A stretch of DNA of 64,000 bases from Salinisphaera sp049568105 (GCF_049568105.1 NZ_CP145335.1:2914001-2978000); one strand, 5' to 3'. Shown: positions 44,421 through 54,275, counted from the first letter of the stretch. Notes: generated by a model not told the origin, from the letters alone. Translations and numbers: made by a program.

Positions 44421-45621
44421 AGCCCGAAAACCTTGCGTGTCCGGCCAGCTGTTCCGGTGCATCGGCGCATTCGAGTGCGTCGATCAGCCGCGCGAGGAAT
44501 GCGCTGCAGCGCACCAGCTGGGCATGAGTGACGAATTCATCAGGCTGGTGGCCCTGGGCCATGCTGCCGGGGCCACAGACCAGCGTCGGCAAACCGAGAT
44601 CGCGCTGGAACAGTCCGGCTTCGGTGCCATAGCCAATCCGGGCGCGTTCGGCATCTTCCACCAGCGCCTGGATATAAGCCACCACTGCATCATCCTCGGC
44701 CATGGACAGGCCAGGATATTCGCTCAGAGACTCGAAGCGGATACTCGCCGCCGGGTCGGTTTCACGCATCCGGGTCTCGATCGTAGCTGCCTCGGCGTGC
44801 AGCGCTGCCAGCATCGCCTCCGGATCATCGGCCGGCACATTGCGGATCTCGAAATCGAAAACACAGTCGGCGGGCACGATATTCAAAGCCGCCCCCCCTT
44901 CGATGGTACCGACCTGCAGGGTGGTATGCGCGATGCCGAAGCGATCGTCGAACGGGCCGTGTTCGGCTTTGTCGGCTGCGATCTCGGCGACCCAGGCCAC
45001 CAGCTGCGAGGCGGCATGGATGGCATTGACACCCTCCGGCGCCATCCCAGAATGGCAGGCCTTGCCGTGGACATGGCAGCGCACGGCCCGTTTACCCTTG
45101 TGGGCGGTCGCGATACGCATCTCGGTCGGTTCGCCGACCACGCAGGCGACCGGCGGCTGCGGCTGCTCGGCCAGATCGGCGATCAGACTGCGCACGCCGA
45201 GACAGCCGACTTCTTCATCGTGCGATAACGCCAGATGGATCGGCACGGCCAGATCGGCCTCGACCATTGCCGGCACGGCGGCCAGCACCGCGGCGAGAAA
45301 GCCTTTCATATCGGCCGTGCCGCGGCCATAGAGCCGCTCGCCGTCGTCAGTTACGGCAAACGGCTCAACGCGCCAGCTCTGGCCGGTCACCGGCACCGTA
45401 TCGGTGTGGCCGGAGAGCATGACGCCGCCCCGTTCGGCCGGGCCGATCGTGGCATACAGATTGGCCTTGTTTCCGTCGGCGTTGAGCACGCGACGCGCGC
45501 TGATGCCGTAGTCGGCCAGATACTGTTCGACAAAATCGATGAGTGCGAGGTTCGACCGGTGGCTAGTGGTATCGAAGGCCACCAGCCGGGCCAGCAGCTC
45601 GGCAGCGCCGGGCCGGCTCAT
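44419..45621 (-). CDS. ArgE/DapE-family M20 deacylase
   Basis: A 400-aa M20 metallopeptidase of the acetylornithine deacetylase type. Metal and catalytic motifs in order: SGHTDTVPV (His, Asp), YGRGTADMKGFLAA, SHDEEVGCLG (Glu-Glu) and a C-terminal VCGPGSMAQGHQPDEFV with His. It closely resembles ArgE, but its place at the end of a catabolic operon (monooxygenase, RidA, DUF1028) rather than with arginine genes suggests it hydrolyses an N-acyl amino acid or amide intermediate. The start at 45621 is 31 bp after the DUF1028 stop. Confidence 0.85.
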   Translation of the reverse strand: MSRPGAAELLARLVAFDTTSHRSNLALIDFVEQYLADYGISARRVLNADGNKANLYATIGPAERGGVMLSGHTDTVPVTGQSWRVEPFAVTDDGERLYGRGTADMKGFLAAVLAAVPAMVEADLAVPIHLALSHDEEVGCLGVRSLIADLAEQPQPPVACVVGEPTEMRIATAHKGKRAVRCHVHGKACHSGMAPEGVNAIHAASQLVAWVAEIAADKAEHGPFDDRFGIAHTTLQVGTIEGGAALNIVPADCVFDFEIRNVPADDPEAMLAALHAEAATIETRMRETDPAASIRFESLSEYPGLSMAEDDAVVAYIQALVEDAERARIGYGTEAGLFQRDLGLPTLVCGPGSMAQGHQPDEFVTHAQLVRCSAFLARLIDALECADAPEQLAGHARFSG

Positions 45622-45652
45622 GGCGCGGCCCGGCCGGTCGGCCCGGCAAAAC

Positions 45653-46327
45653 TCATCGATCGTCGCCCGGCACGCCGTAGCCCGGCGCATCGTCGGGCTG
45701 GGATGCCCGGCGGATATAGTCGTCGCGCTGCGGACGATAATAATCCCAGAGCATACGCAGCTCGGTCAGCGGCTCGTCGTGCCAATCGACCCGCAGGTCG
45801 ACCACTGGCCAGCTCGCCTGATCGGCGACCAGCAAGCCAGCTGAATGCACGGGCCCCATTTCGCCGCCGATATCCAGCCCGGCGTCCATGGCGGCCAGCA
45901 AGCGTTCGGCCAGCTCGCCCTCATGCGCGTCGAAAGCCGCGGCCATGGCCGGCATCACGCCTTCACTGGCCAGCATGTTGCCGCCGACGATGCAGTCGCG
46001 GCCGACCTGGGTGGCATGGGTGCCCAGGGTCTGCTCGCCGCTGTGGGCCGCGCCTTTGCCCTGCCCGTCGAGCACGAGCAACTGCCGCCAGGCCGGATGT
46101 GGTTCCTCCTCGACCAGCCGGGCAAGCACCTGGTCGGCGCTCAGGCCGTCTTCAAGCAGACGCAGGCCGAGCTGGCCGAGCGCCGGGTTGGTGACGTTCT
46201 GGCTGAGTACGGCCCCTTTGCCGGGGGCCACGAAAGCACAGCGGGCTGCGACACAGATGCTCGACGAGCTGATCGCGGTGCCGAACTGGCCTGTCTTGCG
46301 ACAGAAACCGGCGACGGAAAAAGTCAT
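45653..46327 (-). CDS. DUF1028-family Ntn-hydrolase-like protein
   Basis: A 224-aa DUF1028 protein: MTFSVAGFCRKTGQFGTAIS at the N-terminus, then SQNVTNPALGQLGLRLL, GRDCIVGGNMLAS and a C-terminal LRVDWHDEPLTELRMLWDYY. The family is predicted to be Ntn-hydrolase-like and is habitually found beside RidA and amidohydrolase or deacylase genes. Its biochemical activity is not firmly known. The start overlaps the RidA stop by four bases (ATGA). Confidence 0.87.
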   Translation of the reverse strand: MTFSVAGFCRKTGQFGTAISSSSICVAARCAFVAPGKGAVLSQNVTNPALGQLGLRLLEDGLSADQVLARLVEEEPHPAWRQLLVLDGQGKGAAHSGEQTLGTHATQVGRDCIVGGNMLASEGVMPAMAAAFDAHEGELAERLLAAMDAGLDIGGEMGPVHSAGLLVADQASWPVVDLRVDWHDEPLTELRMLWDYYRPQRDDYIRRASQPDDAPGYGVPGDDR

Positions 46328-46752
46328 GATGTAGCGTCCTCGTTTTCGGGAATGACGGCAATGACGTCGATTTCCATCAACCACTCAGGCTGGGCCAGAC
46401 CGGCCACCACCAGCCCGGTGGAAATCGGATAAACGCCTTTCAACCAGCGACCCACTTCCTGATAGACCGGTTCGCGAAAACGCGGGTCGGTGATATAGGT
46501 CGTGGTTTTGACGATATGGCTCATCTCGGAACCGGCCTCGGCCAACAGCTGGGCCACGTTCTTCATCGCCTGCTCGGCCTGGGCCTGTGGATCCCCAAGC
46601 CCCACCAGGCGACCTTCGAAGTCGGTGCCGACCTGGCCACGTACATAGACGGTATTGCCGGCGCGTACCGCCTGGCAGAGATCGTTGTCCAAGGACTGGT
46701 TCGGATAGGTGTCCTGGGTATTGAACATGCGGATTCGGGTATGGGTCGGCAT
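46324..46752 (-). CDS. RidA/YjgF-family protein
   Basis: A 142-aa RidA-superfamily protein (FNTQDTYPNQSLDNDLCQAV, VYVRGQVGTDFEG, then KTTTYITDPRFREPVY). RidA members hydrolyse reactive enamine/imine intermediates. Subgroups clustered with oxidases and deacylases serve catabolic pathways. An AAGGAG site lies seven bases before the ATG at 46752, which fixes the start; the longer frame is rejected. Confidence 0.88.
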   Translation of the reverse strand: MPTHTRIRMFNTQDTYPNQSLDNDLCQAVRAGNTVYVRGQVGTDFEGRLVGLGDPQAQAEQAMKNVAQLLAEAGSEMSHIVKTTTYITDPRFREPVYQEVGRWLKGVYPISTGLVVAGLAQPEWLMEIDVIAVIPENEDATS

Positions 46753-46775
46753 CGATCGCTCCTTGGATGGCCCGA

Positions 46776-48089
46776 TTAGATGGCTTTGGGCATAGCCTGT
46801 TCGACCGACTCGCCGGCCGACCGGGCACGGGTCGTTTCGTGATAGGCCAGATACTTGCGCTGAGTAGCGATATGGTCGGCGATGCGTTTGGCATCGTGCC
46901 AGACGCCCCAGATAAAACTCGAGCCGCGGTGCGACAGCCATGGCAGCCCTAGAAAATAGATCCCCGGCTCTGCGGCAATGCCGCGCCGATGGAGCGGTCG
47001 GCCTTGATCGTCCAGCGCGGCGAGCCCGTCGAGCCAGCCGTAATCGACCGTATAGCCGGTCGCCCAGATGATGGTCGTGATACCGGCAGCCGCCAGATCC
47101 AACTGCCGAACCGGCTCGCGCACACAGGCTGGGTCTGCGGTCATCCGGCGTGCCTCGGGCTCGGCCGGCAGATCCAGACCGTAGCGGGCGACATAGTCGT
47201 CGGCCGCATCCAGCAGCGCCAGATAATCGGTATCGCCGCCAGCCAGGTTATCGGCCAGATCAGCCTCGAAACACACCTGGCCGTGATCGAAAGCCTGGGT
47301 TCGGCCGACCAGCGTCATGCCGCGCTCGGCCAGCTTGCGGAAATCCACCGTCCGCCCGCCATGGGCGCCGCTAACCGCGATCGTGACGTGCTCCTGATCC
47401 GGTGCCGTGGTTTCGGCGTCCCACTTGCCGAGCACGCCGAGCCACCAACAGAAATCGCGGCCGCGATAGCTACGCGGCGGCCGGCTATGGGGCCCAACCG
47501 ATAGATAGACATCGCGCCCGGCAAGCATGAGCTCTTCGGCGATCTGCACCCCGGAAGAACCGGCGCCGACCACCAGCACCCCACCTTCGGGCAGCTGGGC
47601 CGGATTACGGTAATCGGCCGAGTGCAGCTGGGTCAGCCGTGCGTCCTGGGGCGCGATCGCCGGAATCACCGGGGTCTGAAACGGCCCGGTCGCCGCCACT
47701 ACGCGGTGGACGTTGAACACGCCGTCCGAGGTCTCGACCACGAATCCCGACTGGCCGGTTTGGCGCGTGACTCGGCGGACGTCGGTTCCGGTACGCACCG
47801 GCGCTTCGAACTTCTGGGCATAGGCTTCGAAATAGTCGGCGACTTCGTCTTTGCCGGCAAAACCATCGGCCGCAGTCCGGTCGAACTCCAGGCCGGGAAA
47901 CCGATCGTGCCAGGCCGGGCCATTGGCCACTAGCGAATCCCAACGGCCGGTACGCCAGCGCTCAGCGATGCGATCGCGTTCGACGACCACATGCGATACG
48001 CCATGCCGGCTCAGATGTTCGCTCATCGCGATACCCGCCTGGCCGGCGCCTACGACGAGCGTATCGATATCCCTGTTTTGACTGACCAT
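46776..48089 (-). CDS. Flavin-containing monooxygenase-like NAD(P)/FAD oxidoreductase
   Basis: A 437-aa class B-type flavoprotein. The FAD motif VVGAGQAGIAMSEHL (GxGxxG) is at about residues 13-27, FHDRFPGLEF-like active-site region follows, and the second Rossmann motif VVGAGSSGVQIAEEL (NADPH) is at about 175. ATGY, then the C-terminal WATGYTVDYGWL block, is typical of N-hydroxylating or Baeyer-Villiger-type FMOs. As first gene of the operon (FMO-RidA-DUF1028-ArgE) it probably oxygenates an amine or amide that the others then process. Confidence 0.82.
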   Translation of the reverse strand: MVSQNRDIDTLVVGAGQAGIAMSEHLSRHGVSHVVVERDRIAERWRTGRWDSLVANGPAWHDRFPGLEFDRTAADGFAGKDEVADYFEAYAQKFEAPVRTGTDVRRVTRQTGQSGFVVETSDGVFNVHRVVAATGPFQTPVIPAIAPQDARLTQLHSADYRNPAQLPEGGVLVVGAGSSGVQIAEELMLAGRDVYLSVGPHSRPPRSYRGRDFCWWLGVLGKWDAETTAPDQEHVTIAVSGAHGGRTVDFRKLAERGMTLVGRTQAFDHGQVCFEADLADNLAGGDTDYLALLDAADDYVARYGLDLPAEPEARRMTADPACVREPVRQLDLAAAGITTIIWATGYTVDYGWLDGLAALDDQGRPLHRRGIAAEPGIYFLGLPWLSHRGSSFIWGVWHDAKRIADHIATQRKYLAYHETTRARSAGESVEQAMPKAI

Positions 48090-48640
48090 ATGCGATATCC
48101 CCTGCCGACTACTGCGGATCGAATACAGTGATCCATCGATCGACCAAGGCCGATCGCTTTTTCGGCGCATAACATTGATGTGTCGTCCGCGCGCCAACGA
48201 ACCCGGCATTCAGGCCGGGCCGAATCCACGAGGCGACGCCGTACTCATCGAGCCTAGGCAAAGACGGGAATCAGCGAAAATACAGTTATCCGACTCCTTG
48301 GATAAGCTTTTTCGATGCAGGCAAGGAGCACAGGAATCTTTCGCAGCCGGATAGTTATCGCCCGGGCCGGCCAAAGGCCCGCGAAACGCCGAAAGAACAC
48401 TCGGGCACGGGTACAGAACTCAGATCAAGCCGGGCATCACTCGACCGATACCGCCCCAGTTGGGTCTCGCCGACCCCGGGTTTTCCCTCGCCTGGCGCCC
48501 ACCCGATGAGGAGGCCGTTGCCATGCCGACCGCTAGCGCGCTCGAAAACGCTGGTTTATCCGGACTGAATCACTAGGGACCACACTTGAAGCCAAAGGGA
48601 TCGGCGATCTGTCAGCCGGCCGGCCCCATCCTGGCTTAGG
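48090..48640. other. Intergenic region; one 17-codon frame with a strong ribosome binding site
   Basis: No recognised gene in 550 bp. At 48523-48576 on the plus strand an ATG frame (MPTASALENAGLSGLNH) follows a GAGGAGG site, but it has no known counterpart and may be chance. The monooxygenase operon promoter should lie near 48100-48200. Confidence 0.35.
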
Positions 48641-49591
48641 TTAATGCGAGGCCACATACAGCGACGACGAGTGCTTTGGCGGCAGTTCGAAAGACGCCCG
48701 CATCCAGGCTATTTCGGCGGTCGGCGTACGCTCGAATAGGCGTTTGAACTCGCGGCCGAACTGCGACGCGCTCTGGTAGCCAACTGCGACCGCCGCGGTC
48801 GCTGCCGTCATATCGTCGCGGAACATCAACAGCCGCGCCTGGTGCAGCCGCACCATCTTGATGTACTGCAGCGGCGAGGTTTCGGTGGCCGATTTGAAAT
48901 GCGCATGGAAGGTCGCAACGCTCATGTGCGCGTCGCGTGCCAGCTGGTCAACGCTGAGCGGGGCCGCGTAATCGGCGTGGATACGTTGAATGGCATGCCG
49001 GATACGGCCGAACGGCGTATGCGCGCCCAAGGCCGCCTGCAACCCGGCGCCCTGCGGGCCCTGGAACACGCGGAAATAGATCTCGCGCACCATCGCCCGC
49101 CCGAGCACTCGGGCATCCGCCGGCGAGGCCATGATATCCACGAATCGGGCCACGGTTTCGGCCATCGCCGGCGTCATCGGCGAAGCCAACATCCCGCACG
49201 GCTCGGCCGGCGCCACGCTCCCCTGGCCCTCGATGTCCAGCAATAGTTCGACGGCCAGCGGCAAGTCCAGATGCAGATAGATCGCCAGCAACGGCTCATC
49301 GGCACTTGCATCGGTTTCCATCGTGAACGGCACCGGAATCGAGACTGCCAGATAATGCTGTGCATCGTAGACATAGGTTCGATCGCCCCAATAGCCGCGC
49401 TTTTGCCCCTGGCAGACGATCACGATGCCCGGATCATATAACACCGGCACCTGCCGCAGCGGGCGATTCGAACGTAGAAACCGTACGTCCGGCAGCGCCG
49501 TCAGGTTATAGCCTTCAAGAGGCGACATCCGCTCGAGGCGTGCCACCGTCTGTTGCTGGCATCGGCGCATCTTGGGGTGGTCGGCGTACAT
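48641..49591 (-). CDS. AraC-family transcriptional regulator (AraC_N type)
   Basis: A 316-aa regulator with an N-terminal AraC_N cupin-like domain (about residues 30-180, with LYDPGIVIVCQGQKRGYWGD and YLAVSIPVPF) and two C-terminal helix-turn-helix motifs (about 210-305: LARDAHMSVATFHAHFK and AVGYQSASQFGREFKRLF). It is divergent from an SDR gene. This pairing is common and suggests it controls that gene. Confidence 0.9.
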   Translation of the reverse strand: MYADHPKMRRCQQQTVARLERMSPLEGYNLTALPDVRFLRSNRPLRQVPVLYDPGIVIVCQGQKRGYWGDRTYVYDAQHYLAVSIPVPFTMETDASADEPLLAIYLHLDLPLAVELLLDIEGQGSVAPAEPCGMLASPMTPAMAETVARFVDIMASPADARVLGRAMVREIYFRVFQGPQGAGLQAALGAHTPFGRIRHAIQRIHADYAAPLSVDQLARDAHMSVATFHAHFKSATETSPLQYIKMVRLHQARLLMFRDDMTAATAAVAVGYQSASQFGREFKRLFERTPTAEIAWMRASFELPPKHSSSLYVASH

Positions 49592-49772
49592 CGAAAGCTT
49601 TCGGGTGAACGATTACATGTCGACAGTTTGGCGCATTGGCCGGCCGACGCGCTGCCGAGTCAGACAATCAGGCTAGTAAAACAGAATATCTCGTCTTCGA
49701 AACCACCTCGGCGCGCTCCAACATGGGCTTCGCATCCGAGCCACGAGCCTAATCCTTCTGGAGCGCATCCGT

Positions 49773-50606
49773 ATGAGCCATCCCAAGACTTTCCTAATCA
49801 CCGGCGTCAGCAGCGGCTTCGGCCGTGCTCTGGCCGACCAAGCCCTGGCCGACGGGCATCAGGTCATCGGCACCGTCAGACAAGCCGAAGCGGCCCGAGC
49901 CTTCGAAGCCCATGCATCCAGGCGTGCCCATGCCTATCAGCTCGATCTCATGGACAGCCAGGCGATCGCCGACATCGTGGCCTGTATGAGCCAGGAGTGC
50001 GGCCCGATCGACGTGTTGGTCAACAACGCCGGCTATGGCCACGAAGGTATTCTTGAGGAATCCTCGACCGAGGCCATGCGCCAGCAGTTCGAAGTCAATG
50101 TCTTTGGCGCGGTCGAGATGATCCAGGCCATCCTGCCCATGTTTCGCGAACGCCGCCGTGGCCACATCATCAATATCACCTCGATGGGCGGCTTGATCAC
50201 CATGCCGGGCATCGCCTACTACTGCGGCAGCAAGTTCGCCCTGGAAGGTATCTCCGATACCCTGAGCAAAGAGCTCGCGCCATTCAATATTCACGTCACA
50301 GCGGTGGCGCCCGGTTCGTTTCGGACTGACTGGGCCGGGCGATCGATGCAGCGCTCACCTCGCAGCATCGGCGATTACGATGCGTTGTTCGATCCGGTAC
50401 GCAAGGCACGCCGGGACAACAGCGGCCACCAGCTGGGCGACCCTGCAAAGGCCGCACGGGCGATGCTGGATCTCATCGACTGCGATGCCCCGCCGGCGCA
50501 CCTACTGCTGGGCAGCGATGCGCTGCAACTGGTGCGTGACCGGCTCACCGAAATGGCGCACGAAATCGATGCCTGGGAGAGCATCACGGTTTCGACCGAC
50601 GGCTAG
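49773..50606 (+). CDS. SDR-family oxidoreductase (AraC-linked)
   Basis: A 277-aa short-chain dehydrogenase. Motifs: TGVSSGFGRAL (cofactor), NNAGYGHEG, ITSMGGL (Ser) and YYCGSKFALEG (Tyr-Lys). It resembles the oxidoreductase group often divergent from AraC_N regulators, of unknown physiological substrate. GGAG precedes the ATG at 49773. The region 49592-49772 is the shared promoter. Confidence 0.87.
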   Translation: MSHPKTFLITGVSSGFGRALADQALADGHQVIGTVRQAEAARAFEAHASRRAHAYQLDLMDSQAIADIVACMSQECGPIDVLVNNAGYGHEGILEESSTEAMRQQFEVNVFGAVEMIQAILPMFRERRRGHIINITSMGGLITMPGIAYYCGSKFALEGISDTLSKELAPFNIHVTAVAPGSFRTDWAGRSMQRSPRSIGDYDALFDPVRKARRDNSGHQLGDPAKAARAMLDLIDCDAPPAHLLLGSDALQLVRDRLTEMAHEIDAWESITVSTDG

Positions 50607-50942
50607 CCCGGCGCATTGCCCCCAAGCCCCTGTTCCAGGCCTGGAGCCCGTGATTGCAAAACCGGTCATGACCCAAAAGCCAGCCACTGCCTAGGGCCTG
50701 TTGTCGAGGTATCGTCCGAGCGCCGCGTTGCGCCTGAAATCGTAGCTGGTAAAGCGCGGCCCGCGGTTCTGGACCATGCACGATCAAAGCGCGTAACACA
50801 CGGCCCGACGTGATTCGCCCCTTCGGGATAAGGGTTGCTGGGCCGCAATCCCGCGCTGCCGCTCAAGAACGCCACGCCACTACGCCGCAGTCGGCTTACA
50901 GCCCCTTAGCGCGGACTCGCACGACGCCTCAACATGCCTTAG
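50607..50942. other. Convergent intergenic region
   Basis: About 335 bp between the stops of the SDR and C45 genes, without a recognised gene. No clear terminator hairpin was identified. Confidence 0.35.
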
Positions 50943-52049
50943 TCAGCGGGTAGCCGCGGCGGCACCGGCCACGTCGAAGGCTTCATATTGCTGCTCGCTC
51001 GGCAACCCACGCAAAGCCCACAGCCGGCGGGCCGCCGGATCGGCGATTACCGCCCCGCAGGTCGTCATCTTGGTGATCGGCGTCGGCGGGTAACAGATCG
51101 CCTGGGTGTCGCGGGTCACGGCGGCCAGAGTTTCGATATCGATTAGATCGGCGCCGGCCAACAATGCCTCGGCTCGGGCCAGACGTTTCTCGCTGTGCGC
51201 CTGGACTTCGGGCTGGCGCGGCCGTTCCACGGCACACGTCGCCTCGGCTCGGCAGTGGTTGGTATGCACGATCACCTCGTTATCCAGCCGCGTGACCGCC
51301 TGTCGGGTGGACATCGCCTCGATGTTGAGCCCCTGGCCTTCTGGGCCGACCAGCAGATAATTGTGCGCCCCGGCCAGATCAGCCTCGGCAAGCCGGGCCT
51401 CGGCGGCGGCGAAGTCGGTCTGGGCCAGCACTTCGCGAACCACAAAGTTCCAGGTCACCCCGATGCGGCCGTCGTTGCCAGTGAGGTTGTTGATACCGAT
51501 GGTAATGCCGGCTTCGTTCATCCCGATCATGCCGAGGCACCCCCGGCTGGTAAAAACGGTGAAAGCCGGCCCATCGTCGGGCGCACCGCGCAGCACGAAA
51601 ACATGCTCGGTGGCGGTTTCGTGCATATCCCAGGTCTGGGCAAACAGAGGCTGCCCGGTGGCACTGCGCGCCCCCGGCACGATCATCGCCGTGCAGTTGT
51701 CCGCCTGGGCCGGGGCCGCGCTCTGGCCACCGAAAGTCGCGAATGCGGTATCCACGAAATCGGTGAAGCCACTCACTACTAGCATCTCTGCCGGCGACAG
51801 CCCGGATGCCTCGGCCATGGCGCGCAGTTCAGCCGTCAGCGCGGGCGAATACAACTCGTGTGCGGCCAGGCAATCCTCGGCCAGCGCGATCACGTCGGCA
51901 CGCGGGCGATCCTGGCCAACCCATAGCGCCTGCCCGGCACGTTCGACCCGCTCGGCCGCGAACCGCTGGATCTGCTGGGCATAGCGCTCGCCGTGAATAC
52001 GGCCGATATCAGCGGGCTTACCGAGCGCTTCGAGTACGGGAATAGTCAT
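50943..52049 (-). CDS. C45-family autoproteolytic acyltransferase/hydrolase
   Basis: A 368-aa member of the C45 (acyl-CoA:6-aminopenicillanate acyltransferase) Ntn-hydrolase family. Such enzymes self-cleave before a nucleophilic Cys, here Cys 119 in ADNCTAM, with typical downstream blocks WDMHETATEHVF, GMIGMNEAGITIGINNL and VTWNFVVREVL. Bacterial members hydrolyse amides such as N-acyl or beta-lactam-like substrates. The gene is alone on its transcript, near an SSS symporter and LysR gene, suggesting a role in amide uptake and catabolism. Confidence 0.85.
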   Translation of the reverse strand: MTIPVLEALGKPADIGRIHGERYAQQIQRFAAERVERAGQALWVGQDRPRADVIALAEDCLAAHELYSPALTAELRAMAEASGLSPAEMLVVSGFTDFVDTAFATFGGQSAAPAQADNCTAMIVPGARSATGQPLFAQTWDMHETATEHVFVLRGAPDDGPAFTVFTSRGCLGMIGMNEAGITIGINNLTGNDGRIGVTWNFVVREVLAQTDFAAAEARLAEADLAGAHNYLLVGPEGQGLNIEAMSTRQAVTRLDNEVIVHTNHCRAEATCAVERPRQPEVQAHSEKRLARAEALLAGADLIDIETLAAVTRDTQAICYPPTPITKMTTCGAVIADPAARRLWALRGLPSEQQYEAFDVAGAAAATR

Positions 52050-52210
52050 GTATTCGACTGTTAACAACCTGCGTCGAATCTACGTCTGCAGCCCCCAGTA
52101 CAGCAAACCGAATCAGCATTTTGGCTAATTGTTGCGCAGCGCCTCGAATATTAGCGTCGAAGTACAGGCAGCCTTCCATGGGCTGCTCATCGTTGCACAG
52201 GAGGTTGTTC

Positions 52211-52504
52211 ATGCAGGTTCAGGATGCGATCAGCGCCGAACAAGCCCGGCAGAACATGCGGGCGGTCAGCCAAGGCCCGGAAGAAGCCATCGCGTCGCTT
52301 AACGAAGCGATCCGCGAGGCCTCGACCCGCCACCGCGGCCACACCACGGCTTTTCTGGCGCGCGACCATATCGGTGTCGACGACCTAAACCAGATCATCA
52401 CCCATTTCCGCAGACGCGGTTTCGCGGTCGAGGATCGTTGTCAGGATCGCGATACCTTCTCGCTGAAAATCAGCTGGTATCCGGCCCATCGGCGCGGCGC
52501 CTAA
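52211..52504 (+). CDS. Hypothetical protein (97 aa)
   Basis: A small soluble protein reading MQVQDAISAEQARQNMRAVS, with helical N-terminal half and a basic C-terminal part (DLNQIITHFRRRGFAVEDRC...FSLKISWYP) resembling a DNA- or nucleotide-associated alpha/beta fold. I do not recognise the family. AGGAGG seven bases upstream fixes the start at 52211. Divergent from the C45 gene. Confidence 0.65.
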   Translation: MQVQDAISAEQARQNMRAVSQGPEEAIASLNEAIREASTRHRGHTTAFLARDHIGVDDLNQIITHFRRRGFAVEDRCQDRDTFSLKISWYPAHRRGA

Positions 52505-52546
52505 CAGCCGGGCCGACCGACCGGACACTATGGCCGGCTGACCGCC

Positions 52547-54049
52547 TTATACGGCGGTCAGCCGATGGGCGGCTTCGCGTTGGGCGGCCGGCGCTGTCGC
52601 CAGTACGCTGCCGATACCGACGATCGCCAGATTCATGATCAAGCCCCACAGGCCATTGAACAGTCCCAGCGGCTGCAATCCGGCCAGCGTCAGCGTAGAG
52701 GCCATGACCGCCCCGGTCAGCATGCCGGCGAACACGGCGACGGCGTTCATGCGGGTCCAGTACAGGCCTAGAATCAAGGCCGGTGCAACCTGTACCAACA
52801 GCTCGAATTTCAAGACGAAAATGCGATACAGCGTGGACGGTGGATACCAGGCAATTATCACCAGTACGATGACCGCGGCCACGCCGATCAGCTTGCCGAC
52901 CAGAATCCGTCGGCCATCGGCGGCAGCCGGATTTACGAACCGGCCGTACAGATCGTGCGAGATGATCGAAGAAAACGTCAGCAGAACGGAATCGGCGGTC
53001 GATACGATCGCGGCGATCACCCCGCCAAACAGCAGCACCATCGCCCAGTAAAAGACGACGTTCTCGGAGGCCAACGCACTGGCCATCCGCCCGACCAGTT
53101 GTTCGGAGTTCGCCGTATCCATGCCCGGGAACGCCGCTACGCCGATGATGCCAACCACGAACACCACGCCGGCAGTGGCAAACGGCATGTACGCCATACG
53201 GGTGAGCGAGCGCTTGAGCGTGGCTTCGGATTTGGCCGAGAAGATGCGCTGCACCGCATGCGGATACACCGCTGCACCGATGCCGACTAACACCAGCAGA
53301 CTGAACCAATGAAACAGGCCAGGCCCGGTCGGCGGCGCCAGTTTCTCCGGGGTCTGAGACTGCATGATGGCCGCCGAATCGGCCGGATTGCCCAAATAAA
53401 TGAGCGAGCCGATCAAGAGCATCACCACGCCGAACAACAAGGCGATACCCTGCATGGTGTCGGTATAGGCCACCGAGCGCATGCCGCCGAGCCAGCTATA
53501 GACCAGCATGATCACGATGAAAAACACCACGCCGACCTGGTAGGGAATGGTGCCGCCGGTCATGCCGGATACGCCCTGGCCGATCGCCACGAACTGCTCG
53601 AGCATGTAATTGGCCAACGCATACAGCATCAGAATCGCCGACAGCCAGGTCACGGCCGGCGAATCGAAGCGCCGGTGGATCCAGTCCACCGGCGTGACCA
53701 GGCTGTATTTACGCCCAAGCGCATACAGCCGGGGCGCAAACAGCAAATAGGCCAGAATAATGGTGATAAAAAACGGCACCGAGACCAAATAGGCATAACC
53801 GGTGCGGTAGGCCGCCGGCGGATAGCCGACCACCGTATTGCCTGAATATTGGGTAGCGAAGAACGTGAAAAACAGCACCATCACGCCCAGGCCGCGCCCG
53901 CCTAGATAATATTCATCGGTCGATTCATGCAGACCGCGATTCTTGAGCCATGTCAGCACACCGACCCCGAGCATGATCGCGCCGTAGGCCACCAGCACGA
54001 TGATCCCAGAGGCCCCGCTGAAGGCCAGTTGCGATTCAGAGCCGTCCAT
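52547..54049 (-). CDS. Sodium:solute symporter (SSS family) with DUF3311 partner
   Basis: A 500-aa SSS symporter with about 13 transmembrane helices; FFATQYSGNTVVGYPPAAYRTGYAY near residue 60 and the signature VYSWLGGMRSVAYTDTMQGIALL near 185 mark the family. It resembles pantothenate- or organic-acid-type transporters (PanF-like). The start ATG at 54049 lies within the end of the DUF3311 gene (overlap 14 bp), so the two are co-translated. Confidence 0.88.
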   Translation of the reverse strand: MDGSESQLAFSGASGIIVLVAYGAIMLGVGVLTWLKNRGLHESTDEYYLGGRGLGVMVLFFTFFATQYSGNTVVGYPPAAYRTGYAYLVSVPFFITIILAYLLFAPRLYALGRKYSLVTPVDWIHRRFDSPAVTWLSAILMLYALANYMLEQFVAIGQGVSGMTGGTIPYQVGVVFFIVIMLVYSWLGGMRSVAYTDTMQGIALLFGVVMLLIGSLIYLGNPADSAAIMQSQTPEKLAPPTGPGLFHWFSLLVLVGIGAAVYPHAVQRIFSAKSEATLKRSLTRMAYMPFATAGVVFVVGIIGVAAFPGMDTANSEQLVGRMASALASENVVFYWAMVLLFGGVIAAIVSTADSVLLTFSSIISHDLYGRFVNPAAADGRRILVGKLIGVAAVIVLVIIAWYPPSTLYRIFVLKFELLVQVAPALILGLYWTRMNAVAVFAGMLTGAVMASTLTLAGLQPLGLFNGLWGLIMNLAIVGIGSVLATAPAAQREAAHRLTAV

Positions 54050-54275
54050 CGTCTTCCTCGTCTTCTACAATGCGCCACTGGCGCGCCAGCACGTAGTGCA
54101 GGAATCCCGATAGCGCCAGCGAGGCCGCCAGGATTACGATTGCCCAGTAGGGTATGCCCCAGATCAGCGGGATCGGCTCGGCCGGGAAATACCAGGGATT
54201 GATCAACGCGAACAGGATGGCGAACACCACCCAGATCCATGGTTTGCGTATCGGCTCTCGACGGGGTCGTGACAT
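54036..54275 (-). CDS. DUF3311 small membrane protein (symporter partner)
   Basis: A 79-aa protein with two transmembrane helices (WIWVVFAILFALINPWYF and PYWAIVILAASLALSGFLHY). Such DUF3311-type proteins precede SSS symporters and are thought to be a small subunit. GAGGAG lies six bases before the ATG at 54275, and the stop overlaps the symporter start. Confidence 0.8.
   Translation of the reverse strand: MSRPRREPIRKPWIWVVFAILFALINPWYFPAEPIPLIWGIPYWAIVILAASLALSGFLHYVLARQWRIVEDEEDDGRL

Noticed and set aside
44419..45621. The M20 gene considered as arginine-biosynthetic argE feeding the RohP-like enzyme
   Set aside because: It is 13 kb away, in a different operon and in DNA of different composition. 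A shared pathway is not supported.
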